Positions 50,887 to 60,318 of a DNA stretch of 64,000 nt are shown in pieces. The stretch is from Azospirillum doebereinerae (GTDB lineage Bacteria; Pseudomonadota; Alphaproteobacteria; Azospirillales; Azospirillaceae): positions 244,157-308,156 of the forward strand of contig NZ_RZIJ01000004.1 in the NCBI RefSeq assembly GCF_003989665.1, written 5' to 3'. Position numbers and translations under genes: made by a program. A model generated the notes under the pieces. That model saw only the letters and a list, made by a program, of their open reading frames with translations. It had not been told where the DNA came from and made no database searches. Position 1 is the stretch's first letter. The number at the start of each line of letters is the position of its first letter.

Positions 50887-52353
50887 TCAGGGGGGACCCA
50901 GGAAGACCGTCCGGTAGGACGCGGTCTCCCCGTTGGCGGCGGTGAGGATAAGGGTAAGGGACTGCGAGGAGTCGTGCAAAGAGGCGCGCGGCACGGTCAC
51001 GAAAATGCGATAGGTCGCGACCATGTCGGGGGCGGCGGTCAGGCGGCGGGCGGCCTCCCCCTCGTCCTGCTCGGCCCCGGCGACGGCGAGCGTGGCGCCC
51101 TCCAGCCCCTCGGCGGTCAGGGTGTAGGACCGCGCCTCGCGGGTCATGTTGGAAATCTTGAAGGTGTAGGCGTTGCGCACCGACCCGTCGGCCAGCGCCA
51201 CGTAGAGCGGCGCGCGGTCGCGCAGCACGCTGACGTCCAGCCCCGGCTTCGTCAGCAGCCCGGCGACGATGGCCCCGGCGATCACCAGGATGCCGAGCCC
51301 GTAGACGACCACGCGCGGGCGCAGCCAGCGGTAGGGCGGCGGCGCGGTCCCGGTGGCGAGCGCCGTCTGGCGGGTCTGGGTGTCGAAGGTCACCAGCCCG
51401 GTCGGCCGGTCGATCCGGGTCATGATCTCGTCGCAGGCGTCGATGCACAGCCCGCAGCCGATGCACTGCATCTGCAGCCCGTCGCGGATGTCGATCCCGA
51501 CCGGGCAGACCTGCACGCAGTTGAAGCAGTCGATGCAGTCGCCCAGCCCCGCAGACGTCCGCTCCTCCCAGCCCTGCGACTTGCGCAGCGGGGCGCGGCC
51601 CTCGCCACGCCACTCCTGGTAGGTGACGACGAGGCTGTCCTCGTCGATCATCGCCGACTGGAAGCGCGGCCACGGGCACATGTAGGTGCAGACCTGCTCG
51701 CGCGCGAAGCCGGCCAGCAGATAGGTCGTCCCGGTGAACAGCGCGATGAAGCCGACGGCGGTCGAGGAGGCGCGGAAGCGCAGCAGATCGCCCAGCAGGG
51801 TCGGCGCGTCGGTGAAGTAGAAGATCCAGGCCCCGCCGGTCGCCAGCGCGATGCCCAGCCAGATCGCGTTCTTCAGCGCCTTGCGGCCCAGCTTGCGCGC
51901 CGTCCACTTGCCCTGGTCGAGCCGGATGCGCTCGCCGCGCTCCCCCTCCACCAGACGCTCGACCCACAGGAACAGGTCGGTCCAGACGGTCTGCGGGCAG
52001 GCGTAGCCGCACCACACCCGCCCGGCCAGCGAGGTCGCCAGGAACAGCGCCAGCGCCGCCAGGATCAAGGCACCGGTCAGGTAGTAGATCTGTTGCGGCC
52101 ACAGCTCGACGAAGAACAGGTAGAAGCGGCGGTGCTCGATGTCGAGCAGGACGGCTTGGTCCGGCGCGTCCGGCCCCCGGTTCCAGCGGATCCAGGGCAG
52201 GACGTAGTAGATCGCCAGCATGGCCACCAGCGCCGCCCATTTGATGCGGCGGAACCGGCCGTGGGCGGATTTCGGGTAGACCTTGGACTGCTTGAGGAAA
52301 AGCGACTTGGACGCGCGTTTTTCCGCTTTGGGCGTTTCCGTGACCGTGCTCAT
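50887..52353 (-). CDS. ccoG: CcoG/FixG, polyferredoxin-like cbb3 assembly protein
   Basis: The 488-residue membrane protein has cysteine motifs WCGYACPQTVW and CTYMCPWPRFQ in the membrane part and two 4Fe-4S clusters in CIDCFNCVQVCPVGID and CIGCGLCIDACDE. About five membrane helices are expected, and a periplasmic beta domain ends the protein. CcoG is a copper reductase feeding CcoI. It is first of ccoGHIS; an FNR/FixK-type box lies 112 bases upstream. Confidence 0.95.
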   Translation of the reverse strand: MSTVTETPKAEKRASKSLFLKQSKVYPKSAHGRFRRIKWAALVAMLAIYYVLPWIRWNRGPDAPDQAVLLDIEHRRFYLFFVELWPQQIYYLTGALILAALALFLATSLAGRVWCGYACPQTVWTDLFLWVERLVEGERGERIRLDQGKWTARKLGRKALKNAIWLGIALATGGAWIFYFTDAPTLLGDLLRFRASSTAVGFIALFTGTTYLLAGFAREQVCTYMCPWPRFQSAMIDEDSLVVTYQEWRGEGRAPLRKSQGWEERTSAGLGDCIDCFNCVQVCPVGIDIRDGLQMQCIGCGLCIDACDEIMTRIDRPTGLVTFDTQTRQTALATGTAPPPYRWLRPRVVVYGLGILVIAGAIVAGLLTKPGLDVSVLRDRAPLYVALADGSVRNAYTFKISNMTREARSYTLTAEGLEGATLAVAGAEQDEGEAARRLTAAPDMVATYRIFVTVPRASLHDSSQSLTLILTAANGETASYRTVFLGPP

Positions 52354-52464
52354 TGCCTCGCCATCCCGTCCGGGTCATGCGTTGGCCGGTGTTGGGCGTC
52401 CCAACCGCTGCGAGATGGGAAGGGTGCCTGACCCTCACCATGGCGGCGGAATGCCGCAGGCGCA

Positions 52465-52478
52465 TTGCGCTGGATCAA
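52465..52478. promoter_or_regulatory. FNR/FixK-type box upstream of ccoGHIS
   Basis: TTGCGCTGGATCAA (read on the minus strand TTGATCCAGCGCAA) has one perfect half-site and one with CGCAA, a common alphaproteobacterial variant. It precedes ccoG by 112 bases, just past the ccoP terminator. Confidence 0.7.
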
Positions 52479-52505
52479 GCACACCGTCCGGACTTTTCGC
52501 CAAAG

Positions 52506-52534
52506 AAAAATGCCGGGGAGTTTCCTCCCCGGCA
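52506..52534 (-). terminator. Intrinsic terminator of ccoNOQP
   Basis: A perfect 10-bp stem (TGCCGGGGAG at 52511-52520, complement at 52525-52534) with a 4-base loop is followed on the minus strand by five T and then CTTT. It starts about 30 bases after the ccoP stop codon, separating ccoNOQP from ccoGHIS. Confidence 0.9.
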
Positions 52535-52565
52535 CTTCATAAGCGTTCCCAACCTTGGCGCCGGC

Positions 52566-53456
52566 TTACTTGCCGCCGCCCAGGTTGTGGACGTAGACGG
52601 CCAGCGACTTGATCGTCGCGTCGTCCAGACGCTTGGACCAGGCCGGCATCACGCCGGCGCGGCCGTTGGTCACGGTCTCCACCAGCGTGGCCTTGTCGCC
52701 GCCGAACAGCCAGTTGGCCTGCTTGAGCGGCGGGGCGCCGATTCCGTCGAGACCGGCGGCCAACGCACCCTGGGCCTGATCGCCATGGCACGCCACGCAG
52801 TTCTCTTCGTACACGGTCTTGCCCTTGGCCACCTTGGCGGCGTCGGCCTGCTTGCCGTTCAGCGACAGCACGTAGTCCGTCACCTGATCGATCTGCTCGC
52901 GGTTCAGGATGCCGTCGCGGCCGAACGCGGTCATGCCGGCGTTGGGAACGCCGCGCGTCTCGCCGTCATCCGAACGGATGCCGTGCTGGATCGTCTGGTA
53001 GATGTCGGCGGTGGTGCCGCCCCACAGCCACACGTCGTCGGCCAGCGTCGGGAAGCCCTTGGCCCCCTGGCCGCCGGCGCCGTGGCAGGCCGCGCAGTTC
53101 TCGTTGAAGTAGGACCGGCCGCCCGCCATGGCGAAGCTGAGCAGATCCTTGTCCTTCTGGATCTCGTCCACCGACTTTCCGGCGATGGCGGTCAGGTACT
53201 TGGCCTGACCGGCCTTGCCCTCGGCCAGCTTGGTGACGAGTTCCTCGCGCTGCGAATAGCCGAGGATGCCCTTCGTGTAGCTCTTGCCCAGCGGCCACGC
53301 CGGGTAGAACACGTAGTACACCAGCGACCAAGCAATGCAGACGTAGAAAATATACAGCCACCACTTGGGCAGCGGGTTGTTCAGTTCGCGGAGACCGTCC
53401 CACTCGTGGCCGGTGGTCTCGACGCCGGACAACTCATCTTTGTAATTCTGTGCCAT
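52566..53456 (-). CDS. ccoP: CcoP, diheme cytochrome c subunit of cbb3 oxidase
   Basis: The 296-residue protein has one membrane anchor (LPKWWLYIFYVCIAWSLVYYVFYPAWP) and two c-type heme sites, CAACH and CVACH, each followed by a distal Met region (NAGMTAFG, AGVMPAWSKRL). It passes electrons to CcoO and CcoN on the periplasmic side. The start at 53456 lies three bases after the ccoQ stop. Confidence 0.97.
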   Translation of the reverse strand: MAQNYKDELSGVETTGHEWDGLRELNNPLPKWWLYIFYVCIAWSLVYYVFYPAWPLGKSYTKGILGYSQREELVTKLAEGKAGQAKYLTAIAGKSVDEIQKDKDLLSFAMAGGRSYFNENCAACHGAGGQGAKGFPTLADDVWLWGGTTADIYQTIQHGIRSDDGETRGVPNAGMTAFGRDGILNREQIDQVTDYVLSLNGKQADAAKVAKGKTVYEENCVACHGDQAQGALAAGLDGIGAPPLKQANWLFGGDKATLVETVTNGRAGVMPAWSKRLDDATIKSLAVYVHNLGGGK

Positions 53457-53459
53457 GGC

Positions 53460-53621
53460 CTAAAACTCCTGACCGTCATCCTTGAGCGGGATCCGGGAGG
53501 CGTCGTCGAAGGTACGGCGGTTGCCGGGCCACATGGCGTAAACCAGGATCCCCGTCAACAGCACCATCAACCACACCGTCCAGAACGACCGAAGCATCAC
53601 CGTGATCGAATCCAAATCCAT
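53460..53621 (-). CDS. ccoQ: CcoQ/FixQ, small subunit of cbb3 oxidase
   Basis: A 53-residue frame between ccoO and ccoP starts with ATG at 53621 (GGGGGAGGAA upstream) and ends with TAG. It has one membrane helix (FWTVWLMVLLTGILVYAMWP) and the FixQ tail NRRTFDDASRIPLKDD. It stabilises the CcoP-CcoNO complex. Its place and sequence leave little doubt. Confidence 0.93.
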   Translation of the reverse strand: MDLDSITVMLRSFWTVWLMVLLTGILVYAMWPGNRRTFDDASRIPLKDDGQEF

Positions 53622-53636
53622 GGATTCCTCCCCCGA

Positions 53637-54377
53637 TTACTGCTGGAGCTGCTTGGGCGACTGGTACTTGGTGAAATCCACCATGGTGCCCAGCACCTGC
53701 AGGTAGGCCACGAGAGCGTCCATTTCGGTGACGGTCTTGTTGCCGGTGAAGTTCGCCACCACGGCCTTCGGGTAGCGCTTGGTCAGGGCGGCGACGTCGC
53801 CGTCCGGATTCTTCTGCGCTTCGAGGTCGGCCTTGGCGTTGGCGATCTGGTCGTCCGTGTAGGGGACGCCGACGATCCGCAGCGTCTTCAGGACGTCGCC
53901 GATGTCGGTGTAGGCGAGCGGACGGTCCTTCATCCAGGCGTAGCCCGGCATGATGGATTCCGGCACCACGGCGCGCGGGTCGACCAGATGGGCGACCTGC
54001 CAGTCGTTGGAGTACTTGCCGCCCACGCGGGCCAGATCGGGGCCGGTGCGCTTGGAGCCCCACTGGAACGGGTGGTCGTACATCGACTCCGCCGCCAGCG
54101 AGTAGTGGCCGTAGCGCTCGACCTCGTCACGGAACGGACGGATCTGCTGGCTGTGGCAGTTGTAGCAGCCTTCACGGATGTAGATCGACTGGCCGGCCAC
54201 CTCGAGCGGCGAATAGGGGCGAACCCCGTCCACCTTCTCGATGGTCGATTCGATCGTGAACAGCGGGACGATCTGCACCAGACCGCCGATCGAGATGGTG
54301 ATCAGCGTCAACACGATGAGCAGAAGCGTGTTCCGCTCGATCAGGTCGTGGCTGAAGCCCTTTTTTTCCTGAGCCAT
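53637..54377 (-). CDS. ccoO: CcoO, monoheme cytochrome c subunit of cbb3 oxidase
   Basis: The 246-residue protein has an N-terminal membrane helix ([22 protein letters not shown]) and one c-heme site in [27 protein letters not shown] and the distal region follow the family. It hands electrons to CcoN. It begins 23 bases after ccoN. Confidence 0.97.
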   Translation of the reverse strand: MAQEKKGFSHDLIERNTLLLIVLTLITISIGGLVQIVPLFTIESTIEKVDGVRPYSPLEVAGQSIYIREGCYNCHSQQIRPFRDEVERYGHYSLAAESMYDHPFQWGSKRTGPDLARVGGKYSNDWQVAHLVDPRAVVPESIMPGYAWMKDRPLAYTDIGDVLKTLRIVGVPYTDDQIANAKADLEAQKNPDGDVAALTKRYPKAVVANFTGNKTVTEMDALVAYLQVLGTMVDFTKYQSPKQLQQ

Positions 54378-54400
54378 TTTTCTCGCATCCTTCCTGGGCT

Positions 54401-55897
54401 TTAGGCCGCGCCGACCGCTGCCTTGTGCGGGGTGGAGGCGTAGGGCTTCTCGATGCGGACATCACCCTTGGCCGTGCGCCACAGGTTGTAGACCATGATC
54501 AGGGACCCGGCGAGGAACAGCACGCCGCCCATCGCGCGGATGACGTAGAACGGGTGCATGGCCGCGACGGTCTCGACGAAGGAGTACTGGAGGAAGCCCA
54601 GGCCGTCGTAGGCGCGCCACATCAGGCCCTGCATGATGCCCGACACCCACATGGCGGTGATGTACAGCACGATGCCGATGGTGGCGGTCCAGAAGTGGTA
54701 GCTGACCAGACGCAGGCTGTAGAGCTGCGAACGCTTCCACAGAACCGGGACCAGGAAGTAGATGGCGCCGAAGGAGATGAAGGCCACCCAGCCCAAGGCA
54801 CCGGAGTGCACGTGGCCGATGGTCCAGTCCGTGTAGTGCGACAGCGCGTTGACCGGCTTCACCGACATCAGCGGGCCCTCGAAGGTCGACATGCCGTAGA
54901 AGGCCACCGACGTGACGAGGAAACGCAGGACCGGATCGGTGCGCAGCTTATCCCAGGCGCCCGACAGGGTCATGATGCCGTTGATCATGCCGCCCCAGGA
55001 CGGCATCCACAGCATGACCGAGAAGGTCATGCCCAGCGTCTGCGCCCAATCCGGCAGCGAGGTGTAGTGCAGGTGGTGCGGACCGGCCCAGATGTAGAGG
55101 AAGATCAGGGTCCAGAAGTGCACGATCGACAGGCGGTAGGAATAGACCGGACGCTCGGCGCGCTTGGGCACGAAGTAGTACATGATGCCCAGGAAACCGG
55201 CGGTCAGGAAGAAGCCGACCGCGTTGTGCCCGTACCACCACTGCACCATGGCGCTCTGCACGCCCGAGACGAACGGGTACGACTTCATGCCGGTGATGGA
55301 GACCGGAACGTTGACGTTGTTGCCGATGTGCAGGACCGCGACGGTCAGGATGAACGCCAGGAAGAACCAGTTCGCCACGTAGATGTGCGACTCGCGCCGC
55401 GTCATCACCGTGCCGACGAACTGGACGGCGTAGAGCACCCAGATGACCGTCAGGTAGAGGTCGAGGATCCACTCCGGCTCGGCGTATTCCTTGCCCTGGG
55501 TGTAGCCCAGGACGTAGCTCAACGCGGCGAGCACGATGAAGACGTTGTAGTTCCAGAAGATGAACTTCGCCAGCCCTTCGCCCCCGAAGAGAAACTGGCG
55601 GCTGGTCCGCTGGACCGAATAGAGCGAGGTGGCGAACAGAACGTTGCCGCCGAACGCGAAAATGACGGCCGAGGTGTGGACCGGCCGCAGGCGGCCGAAG
55701 CTGGTCCACTCGAAACCGAGATTCAGTGCCGGAAACGCGAGTTGCAGGGCGATGAACGTGCCGGCCAGAAAGCCGACCACGCCCCAGAACGTCGCAGCGA
55801 TAACGAAGAGTCGGATGGCGTCCTCGTTGTAACGCACGTCTTCCGACACCCGCTGGCTGCCCAGGGTGGCCCCTGAAGTCAGAGTCGCTGATGTCAT
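54401..55897 (-). CDS. ccoN: CcoN, catalytic subunit of cbb3-type cytochrome oxidase
   Basis: The 498-residue heme-copper oxidase has twelve expected helices and the cbb3-type ligands: [45 protein letters not shown] and [13 protein letters not shown]. This enzyme reduces oxygen to water at very low oxygen with proton pumping. ATG at 55897 has GGGAGAG upstream. An FNR-type box lies 173 bases before the start. It leads the ccoNOQP operon. Confidence 0.97.
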   Translation of the reverse strand: MTSATLTSGATLGSQRVSEDVRYNEDAIRLFVIAATFWGVVGFLAGTFIALQLAFPALNLGFEWTSFGRLRPVHTSAVIFAFGGNVLFATSLYSVQRTSRQFLFGGEGLAKFIFWNYNVFIVLAALSYVLGYTQGKEYAEPEWILDLYLTVIWVLYAVQFVGTVMTRRESHIYVANWFFLAFILTVAVLHIGNNVNVPVSITGMKSYPFVSGVQSAMVQWWYGHNAVGFFLTAGFLGIMYYFVPKRAERPVYSYRLSIVHFWTLIFLYIWAGPHHLHYTSLPDWAQTLGMTFSVMLWMPSWGGMINGIMTLSGAWDKLRTDPVLRFLVTSVAFYGMSTFEGPLMSVKPVNALSHYTDWTIGHVHSGALGWVAFISFGAIYFLVPVLWKRSQLYSLRLVSYHFWTATIGIVLYITAMWVSGIMQGLMWRAYDGLGFLQYSFVETVAAMHPFYVIRAMGGVLFLAGSLIMVYNLWRTAKGDVRIEKPYASTPHKAAVGAA

Positions 55898-56069
55898 ACA
55901 ATCTCTCCCGTTTGCCCCGGGCGGCCGGAAGCCGCGCCTTCTGGGTTGCACCACCGCTGGGTACGTACTGTTAAGGAGGGGGGCAGGTTACGCAGGCGTG
56001 CGCATAGACCGACGCCGTACGCGCCTGCCTCCAATAAACCCACTATGTGTAGGGGTGGCCGCAGCAACA

Positions 56070-56083
56070 TTGATCCATGTCAA
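56070..56083. promoter_or_regulatory. FNR/FixK-type box between ccoN and the GNAT-like gene
   Basis: TTGATCCATGTCAA matches TTGAT-N4-ATCAA with a single change (G for A at position 10). It lies in the 243-base divergent region, 173 bases from ccoN and 58 bases from the plus-strand gene, so it could serve either or both. Confidence 0.8.
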
Positions 56084-56140
56084 CGACCCTCACGGCCGGG
56101 CCCGCCATCGTTCAGTGTCCTTGCAATCGGCCGGACGGAA

Positions 56141-56719
56141 ATGGACGACTGTTTCATCGCGAAACCCCTTGGTCGACGACAGATTGACCAGGCCTACCCG
56201 TTGGTCTGCGTGGCCGCCCCCGGCCTTGCGGTGGAGCAGTGGCGCGCATTTGCCGCAGCGGTCCTGGACATCGGTGGTGAGGCTGGCGGCGCCCCGGCCC
56301 CCCGGACCGGCATCATGACGGTCCAGAACGCGCGGGGTTACCTCCACGGGCTGTTCTCATACGCCATAGAGGAGCATCTGCGCCACGGTCGCGTTATGAC
56401 CGTCGACAACTTCGTAGTGCTCGACCTGTTCGACGTCCCCGGCGTGGCTGGAACTCTGCTGGACGCCATGGATGGTCTGGCGCGTGGACTTGGCTGCGCG
56501 GCCATCCATACAGCCTTGCCCGAGCGCGGTATTTCCGATCGGACCACGGACAATCGGATCGCTGATTGTTTTATTCGAGGCGGACATCGCCGCGAGACGC
56601 TCCTCCTGTGCAAAAATCTGGACGGCGTGAACGACAACCGCGCCCCGTCCAGACGCCCGGCCGCGACGCCGGACGCCTCCCCTGGCGGCTTGTCCGGCGG
56701 ATGCTGCGACGGCGAGTGA
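56141..56719 (+). CDS. GNAT-like protein divergent from ccoN
   Basis: The 192-residue protein resembles the acetyltransferase fold in its middle: RGYLHGLFSYAIEEHLRHGRVMTVDNFVVLDLFDVPGVAGTLLDAMDGLARGLGCAAIHTALPE-type order, in which VDNFVVLDL matches strand 4 and VAGTLLDAM the CoA-binding helix region. The usual R/Q-x-x-G-x-G/A loop is degenerate, so acetyl-CoA binding is doubtful. A C-terminal tail of 30 residues is Pro, Gly and Cys-rich (SGGCCDGE). Its start, ATG at 56141, is 58 bases from an FNR-type box, suggesting low-oxygen expression together with cbb3 oxidase. Function unknown. Confidence 0.6.
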   Translation: MDDCFIAKPLGRRQIDQAYPLVCVAAPGLAVEQWRAFAAAVLDIGGEAGGAPAPRTGIMTVQNARGYLHGLFSYAIEEHLRHGRVMTVDNFVVLDLFDVPGVAGTLLDAMDGLARGLGCAAIHTALPERGISDRTTDNRIADCFIRGGHRRETLLLCKNLDGVNDNRAPSRRPAATPDASPGGLSGGCCDGE

Positions 56720-56771
56720 CCGCGCGAGCGCTCCCATTGCGCGCCGCCGATTTGCCGCTAGGATGCGGCCC

Positions 56772-57980
56772 ATGAGCGACATTCTCCCCAACACCGTCAA
56801 GTACCCGGCGATCCACCTGCAGGCCGGCCGCCACAAGCGCGTCCAGCTCGGCCATCCCTGGGTCTATTCCAACGAAGTGCAGATGGACGCCGCCGCCAAG
56901 GCGCTGCCGCCGGGCAGCCCGGTGCGTCTGCTCGACGCCGGCGGCACGCCGCTCGGCATCGCCACCTTCAACCCGCACACGCTGATCGCCGCGCGGATGC
57001 TGTCGGCCGACCCGGCGGCGCGGATCGACCACGGCTTCTTCGCCGACCGGCTGCGGCGGGCGCTGGACCTGCGAGAGCGGCTGTTCGACCGGCCCTATTA
57101 CCGGCTGGTCCACGCCGAGGCCGACGGGCTGCCGGGGCTGATCGTCGACCGCTTCGGCGACGTGGTGACGGTGCAGGCCAACTCGGTCTTCATGGACCGC
57201 AGCACCGACGCGGTCCTCGCCGCCATCGACGAGGTGCTGGCCCCGCGCGCGCTCATCCTGCGCAACGACGGCACCCAGCGCGCGCTGGAAGGGCTGGCCG
57301 AGGAGACCCGGCTGGTCAAGGGCGTGATCGACGGCCCGATCCGGCTGGAGGAGAACGGCGTCACCTTCTTCGCCAACCCGCTGGACGGCCAGAAGACCGG
57401 CTGGTTCTACGACCAGCGCGACAACCGCGCCTTCATCGCGTCGCTGGCGAAAGGCGGGCGGGCCATCGACTTCTACAGCTACAACGGCGGCTTCGGCGTG
57501 CAGTGCGCGGTGGCCGGGGCGACCTCGGTGGTCGCGGTGGACCGCTCGGCGCTGGCGCTGGAGAACGCGGCCCGCGCCGCCGAGGCCAACGGCGTCGCCG
57601 ACCGCTTCGAGGCGCGCCGCGCCGACGCCTTCCAGGAGATGGAGCGGCTGGACGCGGCCGGCGAGCGGTTCGAGGTGGTGATCGCCGACCCGCCGGCCTT
57701 CGTGAAGGCCAAGAAGGATCTGGGCGCCGGCTGCCGGGCCTACCGCAAGATGGCGCGGCTGGCGGCGAGGATCACGGCGCCGGGCGGTTATCTGCTGTGC
57801 GGGTCGTGCAGCCACAACGTCGATCCGCCGACCTTCGCCGAGCAGGTCGCGCGCGGCCTGAACGACGCCGGGCGCACCGGGCGCATCCTGCGCAGCGCCG
57901 GGGCCGGGCCGGACCATCCGGTCCACCCGAACCTGCCGGAATCGGCGTATCTCAAGGCCATCGTGATGCAGGTGGATTGA
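56772..57980 (+). CDS. PUA-domain SAM-dependent RNA methyltransferase (RlmI-like)
   Basis: The 402-residue protein starts with a PUA domain (RVQLGHPWVYSNEV), followed by the EEHEHH-type linker and a class I methyltransferase domain: FYSYNGGFGVQCAVAG for SAM binding, VIADPPAFVKAKKD as motif IV and LCGSCSHNVD. Such enzymes methylate C5 of cytosine 1962-type sites in 23S rRNA. ATG at 56772 has AGGA nine bases upstream; an ATG at 56763 is possible. Confidence 0.9.
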   Translation: MSDILPNTVKYPAIHLQAGRHKRVQLGHPWVYSNEVQMDAAAKALPPGSPVRLLDAGGTPLGIATFNPHTLIAARMLSADPAARIDHGFFADRLRRALDLRERLFDRPYYRLVHAEADGLPGLIVDRFGDVVTVQANSVFMDRSTDAVLAAIDEVLAPRALILRNDGTQRALEGLAEETRLVKGVIDGPIRLEENGVTFFANPLDGQKTGWFYDQRDNRAFIASLAKGGRAIDFYSYNGGFGVQCAVAGATSVVAVDRSALALENAARAAEANGVADRFEARRADAFQEMERLDAAGERFEVVIADPPAFVKAKKDLGAGCRAYRKMARLAARITAPGGYLLCGSCSHNVDPPTFAEQVARGLNDAGRTGRILRSAGAGPDHPVHPNLPESAYLKAIVMQVD

Positions 57981-57995
57981 GGGTTCTGCCAGTGC

Positions 57996-58109
57996 TTGCC
58001 CCCTCCCCATCCCTCCCCCGCCTTTGGCGGGAGAGGGGGCCGGCCCCTTGTCGGCGTTCGGCGGAGTTCCCTCTCCCGCGTTAGCGGGGGAGGGTTAGGG
58101 AGGGGGCAA
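57996..58109. repeat. Type B GC-rich intergenic repeat pair (copy i)
   Basis: CCCTCCCCCGCCTTTGGCGGG-like and TTCCCTCTCCCGCGTTAGCGG-like hairpins, bounded by TTGCCCCCTCCC on one side and GGAGGGGGCAAG on the other, make one foldback between two convergent methyltransferase genes. Confidence 0.88.
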
Positions 58110-58123
58110 GCGGGTCAGCATCC

Positions 58124-59431
58124 TCAGCGCTCGAACACCCCGACCAGTTCCACATGCGCGGACCACAGGAACTGGTCCACCGGGTGCACCCGCGTCAGCC
58201 GGTAGCCGCCGTCCGCCAGGGTCCGCGCGTCGCGGGCGAAGGTCGCCGGGTTGCAGGACACGCCCACCGCCAGCGGCACCTTGCTCGCCGCCAGCGCCTC
58301 GGTCTGGGCCGCCGCCCCGGCGCGCGGCGGGTCGAACACCACGGCGTCGAAGCGGTTCAGCTCCTTCGCGGTCAGGGGATTTTCGAACAGGTCGCGCCGC
58401 TCGGCGGTCAGGCGCAGGCCCTGGACCGAGCGGCTGAGCGCCGCCACCGCCGCCGCGTCGCCCTCCACCGCGTGGACCGCCGCGCGCTGCGCCAGCGGCA
58501 CGGAGAACGTGCCGAGCCCGGCGAACAGGTCGGCGACCCGCGCCGCCGCGCCCACCGCGCCCCCCACCGCCTTGAGGACGGCGGCGACCAACGCCGCCTC
58601 GCCCTCGGCGCTCGCCTGGAGGAAGGCGCCGGGCGGCGGGACGATGGGAACGCCGCCGAAACGAACGGCGGCCGGGCGGCGGTTGGCCACCGGCTCCGGC
58701 GTGCCACGGTCGTCGGCCTGCCACGCGATGCGGGCGACGGCGTCGGGCTCGAACGCCACCAGCCTTTCCCGCGCCGCGCGGTCGAGGCCGCGCGGGCCGA
58801 CCATCAGCAGGTCGATGCCGCCCTCCAGATCGCTCGCCACCACGTCGCAGGCGCCGCCGTCGGGCAGGACGCCGGCCAGCAGCGCGCGCAGCGGCTCGAC
58901 CAGCGCCAGCAGGCGCGGCGTCAGGACCGGGCACTCCTCCAGATCGACCAGCCGGTGGCTCTGCCGCTCGTTGAAGCCGAACCACACGCGCTTGCCGCGC
59001 TTCAGCGCCGCGAAGCGGGCGCGGCGGCGGGCGCCCGGCGGGGTGCGCGACAGCGGCTCCAGCGGGGTGTCGCCCAGCCCGACCCGCGCCAGCGCGCCGC
59101 GCACCAGATCGGCGTTCCACGCGGCGTAGGCGCCGTCCTCCAGGTGCTGGAGCGTGCAGCCACCGCAGCGCCCGAAATGCTTGCAGGCCGGCTCGCCACG
59201 GCCGGGGCCGGACTCCAGCGTCTCCAGCAGCTCGGCGCGCACGCCCTCCCCCTTGCCGGCAGGGTCGGAGACGCGGACCCGCACCCGGTCGCCCGGCACG
59301 GTCAGCGGCACGAACAGCCGCATCCCCTCCGCGAGCGCGATGCCGTCGCCGCGCGCGCCGATCTCGGCGATGGTGACGTCGAGGGTTTTCGGCTCTGCGG
59401 GCGGACGCCGTTTGGGGGCGGGACGCTTCAT
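58124..59431 (-). CDS. TrmA/RlmD-family RNA (uracil-5-)methyltransferase
   Basis: The 435-residue protein has a TRAM domain (LDVTIAEIGARGDGIALAEG), an iron-sulfur cysteine set (ACKHFGRCGGCTLQH plus a later Cys in EECPVL), SAM-binding VADLFAGLGTFSVPLA, VVFDPPRAGA and the catalytic Cys in VGVSCNPATFARD. It should methylate a uracil in 23S rRNA or tRNA. The start at 59431 (MKRPAPKRRPP) is used; an ATG-free extension to 59458 is possible. Confidence 0.9.
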   Translation of the reverse strand: MKRPAPKRRPPAEPKTLDVTIAEIGARGDGIALAEGMRLFVPLTVPGDRVRVRVSDPAGKGEGVRAELLETLESGPGRGEPACKHFGRCGGCTLQHLEDGAYAAWNADLVRGALARVGLGDTPLEPLSRTPPGARRRARFAALKRGKRVWFGFNERQSHRLVDLEECPVLTPRLLALVEPLRALLAGVLPDGGACDVVASDLEGGIDLLMVGPRGLDRAARERLVAFEPDAVARIAWQADDRGTPEPVANRRPAAVRFGGVPIVPPPGAFLQASAEGEAALVAAVLKAVGGAVGAAARVADLFAGLGTFSVPLAQRAAVHAVEGDAAAVAALSRSVQGLRLTAERRDLFENPLTAKELNRFDAVVFDPPRAGAAAQTEALAASKVPLAVGVSCNPATFARDARTLADGGYRLTRVHPVDQFLWSAHVELVGVFER

Positions 59432-59477
59432 GGCTGGGGGACCTGGATAACGGAGCAAGGATGGGGACCGGCCCCCT

Positions 59478-59900
59478 TTACGCCTCCGCCAGCGCCGCGC
59501 GCAACGGTTCCGGCAGCGGGGTCGGGCGGTGGCTCGCCTTGTCGACGACGACGCAGACCGCCTCCTGGGTCGCGACGCAGCGCTCGCCCAGGAAGATTCC
59601 GACCCCGAGCGTCATCGAGCTGGTGCCCATTCGAAGCCCGCGCACGCCGATCCGCACGTCGTTGGGGTAGAGCAGCTCCGAGCGGTACTCGATCACGCTG
59701 CGGGCCATGACCACCGTCCAGTCGTCGCTGGCGCGGAAGCCGCCGGCCGCGAGCAGCAGGGCGATGCGGCCCTGCTCGAAATAGACGCCCAGCGCGTTGT
59801 TGTTGACGTGGCCGAGCGCGTCGAGATCGGCGAAGCGCACGCGCTCCTCGTGCCAGAACCGATAGGAGTCGGGCCGGGTCAGGTCGGGGGAATCGGTCAT
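59478..59900 (-). CDS. Hotdog-fold acyl-CoA thioesterase (4HBT family)
   Basis: The 140-residue protein has the 4-hydroxybenzoyl-CoA-thioesterase signature FADLDALGHVNNNALGVYFE, with the catalytic Asp and the GHVNN turn, and SVIEYRSELLYPNDVRIGVRG. It hydrolyses acyl-CoA thioesters in the cytoplasm; the substrate is unknown. It follows the methyltransferase gene upstream by 46 bases on the same strand. Confidence 0.92.
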   Translation of the reverse strand: MTDSPDLTRPDSYRFWHEERVRFADLDALGHVNNNALGVYFEQGRIALLLAAGGFRASDDWTVVMARSVIEYRSELLYPNDVRIGVRGLRMGTSSMTLGVGIFLGERCVATQEAVCVVVDKASHRPTPLPEPLRAALAEA

Positions 59901-60067
59901 GTCCGTCGCTTGCCGTTAAGGTCAATCCGGGGGCGACTGTGACCGAGGGGCAGGATGGGTGCAAGCCCCGCCTGTATTTGCGCCATCCCCTTGCGAATTC
60001 CCGCGCCAACCCGCGCGGGCGCGTGTTATGGGAGTCCGACCAACCCCTTTCCGCAACGGACCGTACG

Positions 60068-60313
60068 ATGAGCAAGGACACCACCAACCAGACGGCCGAA
60101 GCGCTGTTCGAAAAGGCGCTGTCGATCGCCGAGAAGCATCTGGACGAGGCGATCAAGGAAGGCGGCCCGCTCGGCCCCTACATCGCCGTCGCCATGATCG
60201 AGGCCGCCGTCAACGCCGCCGTCGACGAGACGAGCCACGAGGACGTCATCGACATGCTGCGCGACCTCGCCTCGCAGATCGAATCCGACGCCGACGAGGC
60301 CGAGGAAGAGTAA
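60068..60313 (+). CDS. Small acidic helical protein, function unknown
   Basis: The 81-residue protein is rich in Glu, Asp and Ala and ends in DADEAEEE. A conserved-looking core is ALFEKALSIAEKHLDEAIKEGGPLGPYIAVAMIEAAVN. No ribosome binding site stands out; the frame is preceded by ACGATG. Coding bias matches neighbours. It is convergent with the permease pair, five bases apart. I do not recognise the family. Confidence 0.65.
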   Translation: MSKDTTNQTAEALFEKALSIAEKHLDEAIKEGGPLGPYIAVAMIEAAVNAAVDETSHEDVIDMLRDLASQIESDADEAEEE

Positions 60314-60318
60314 GGACC

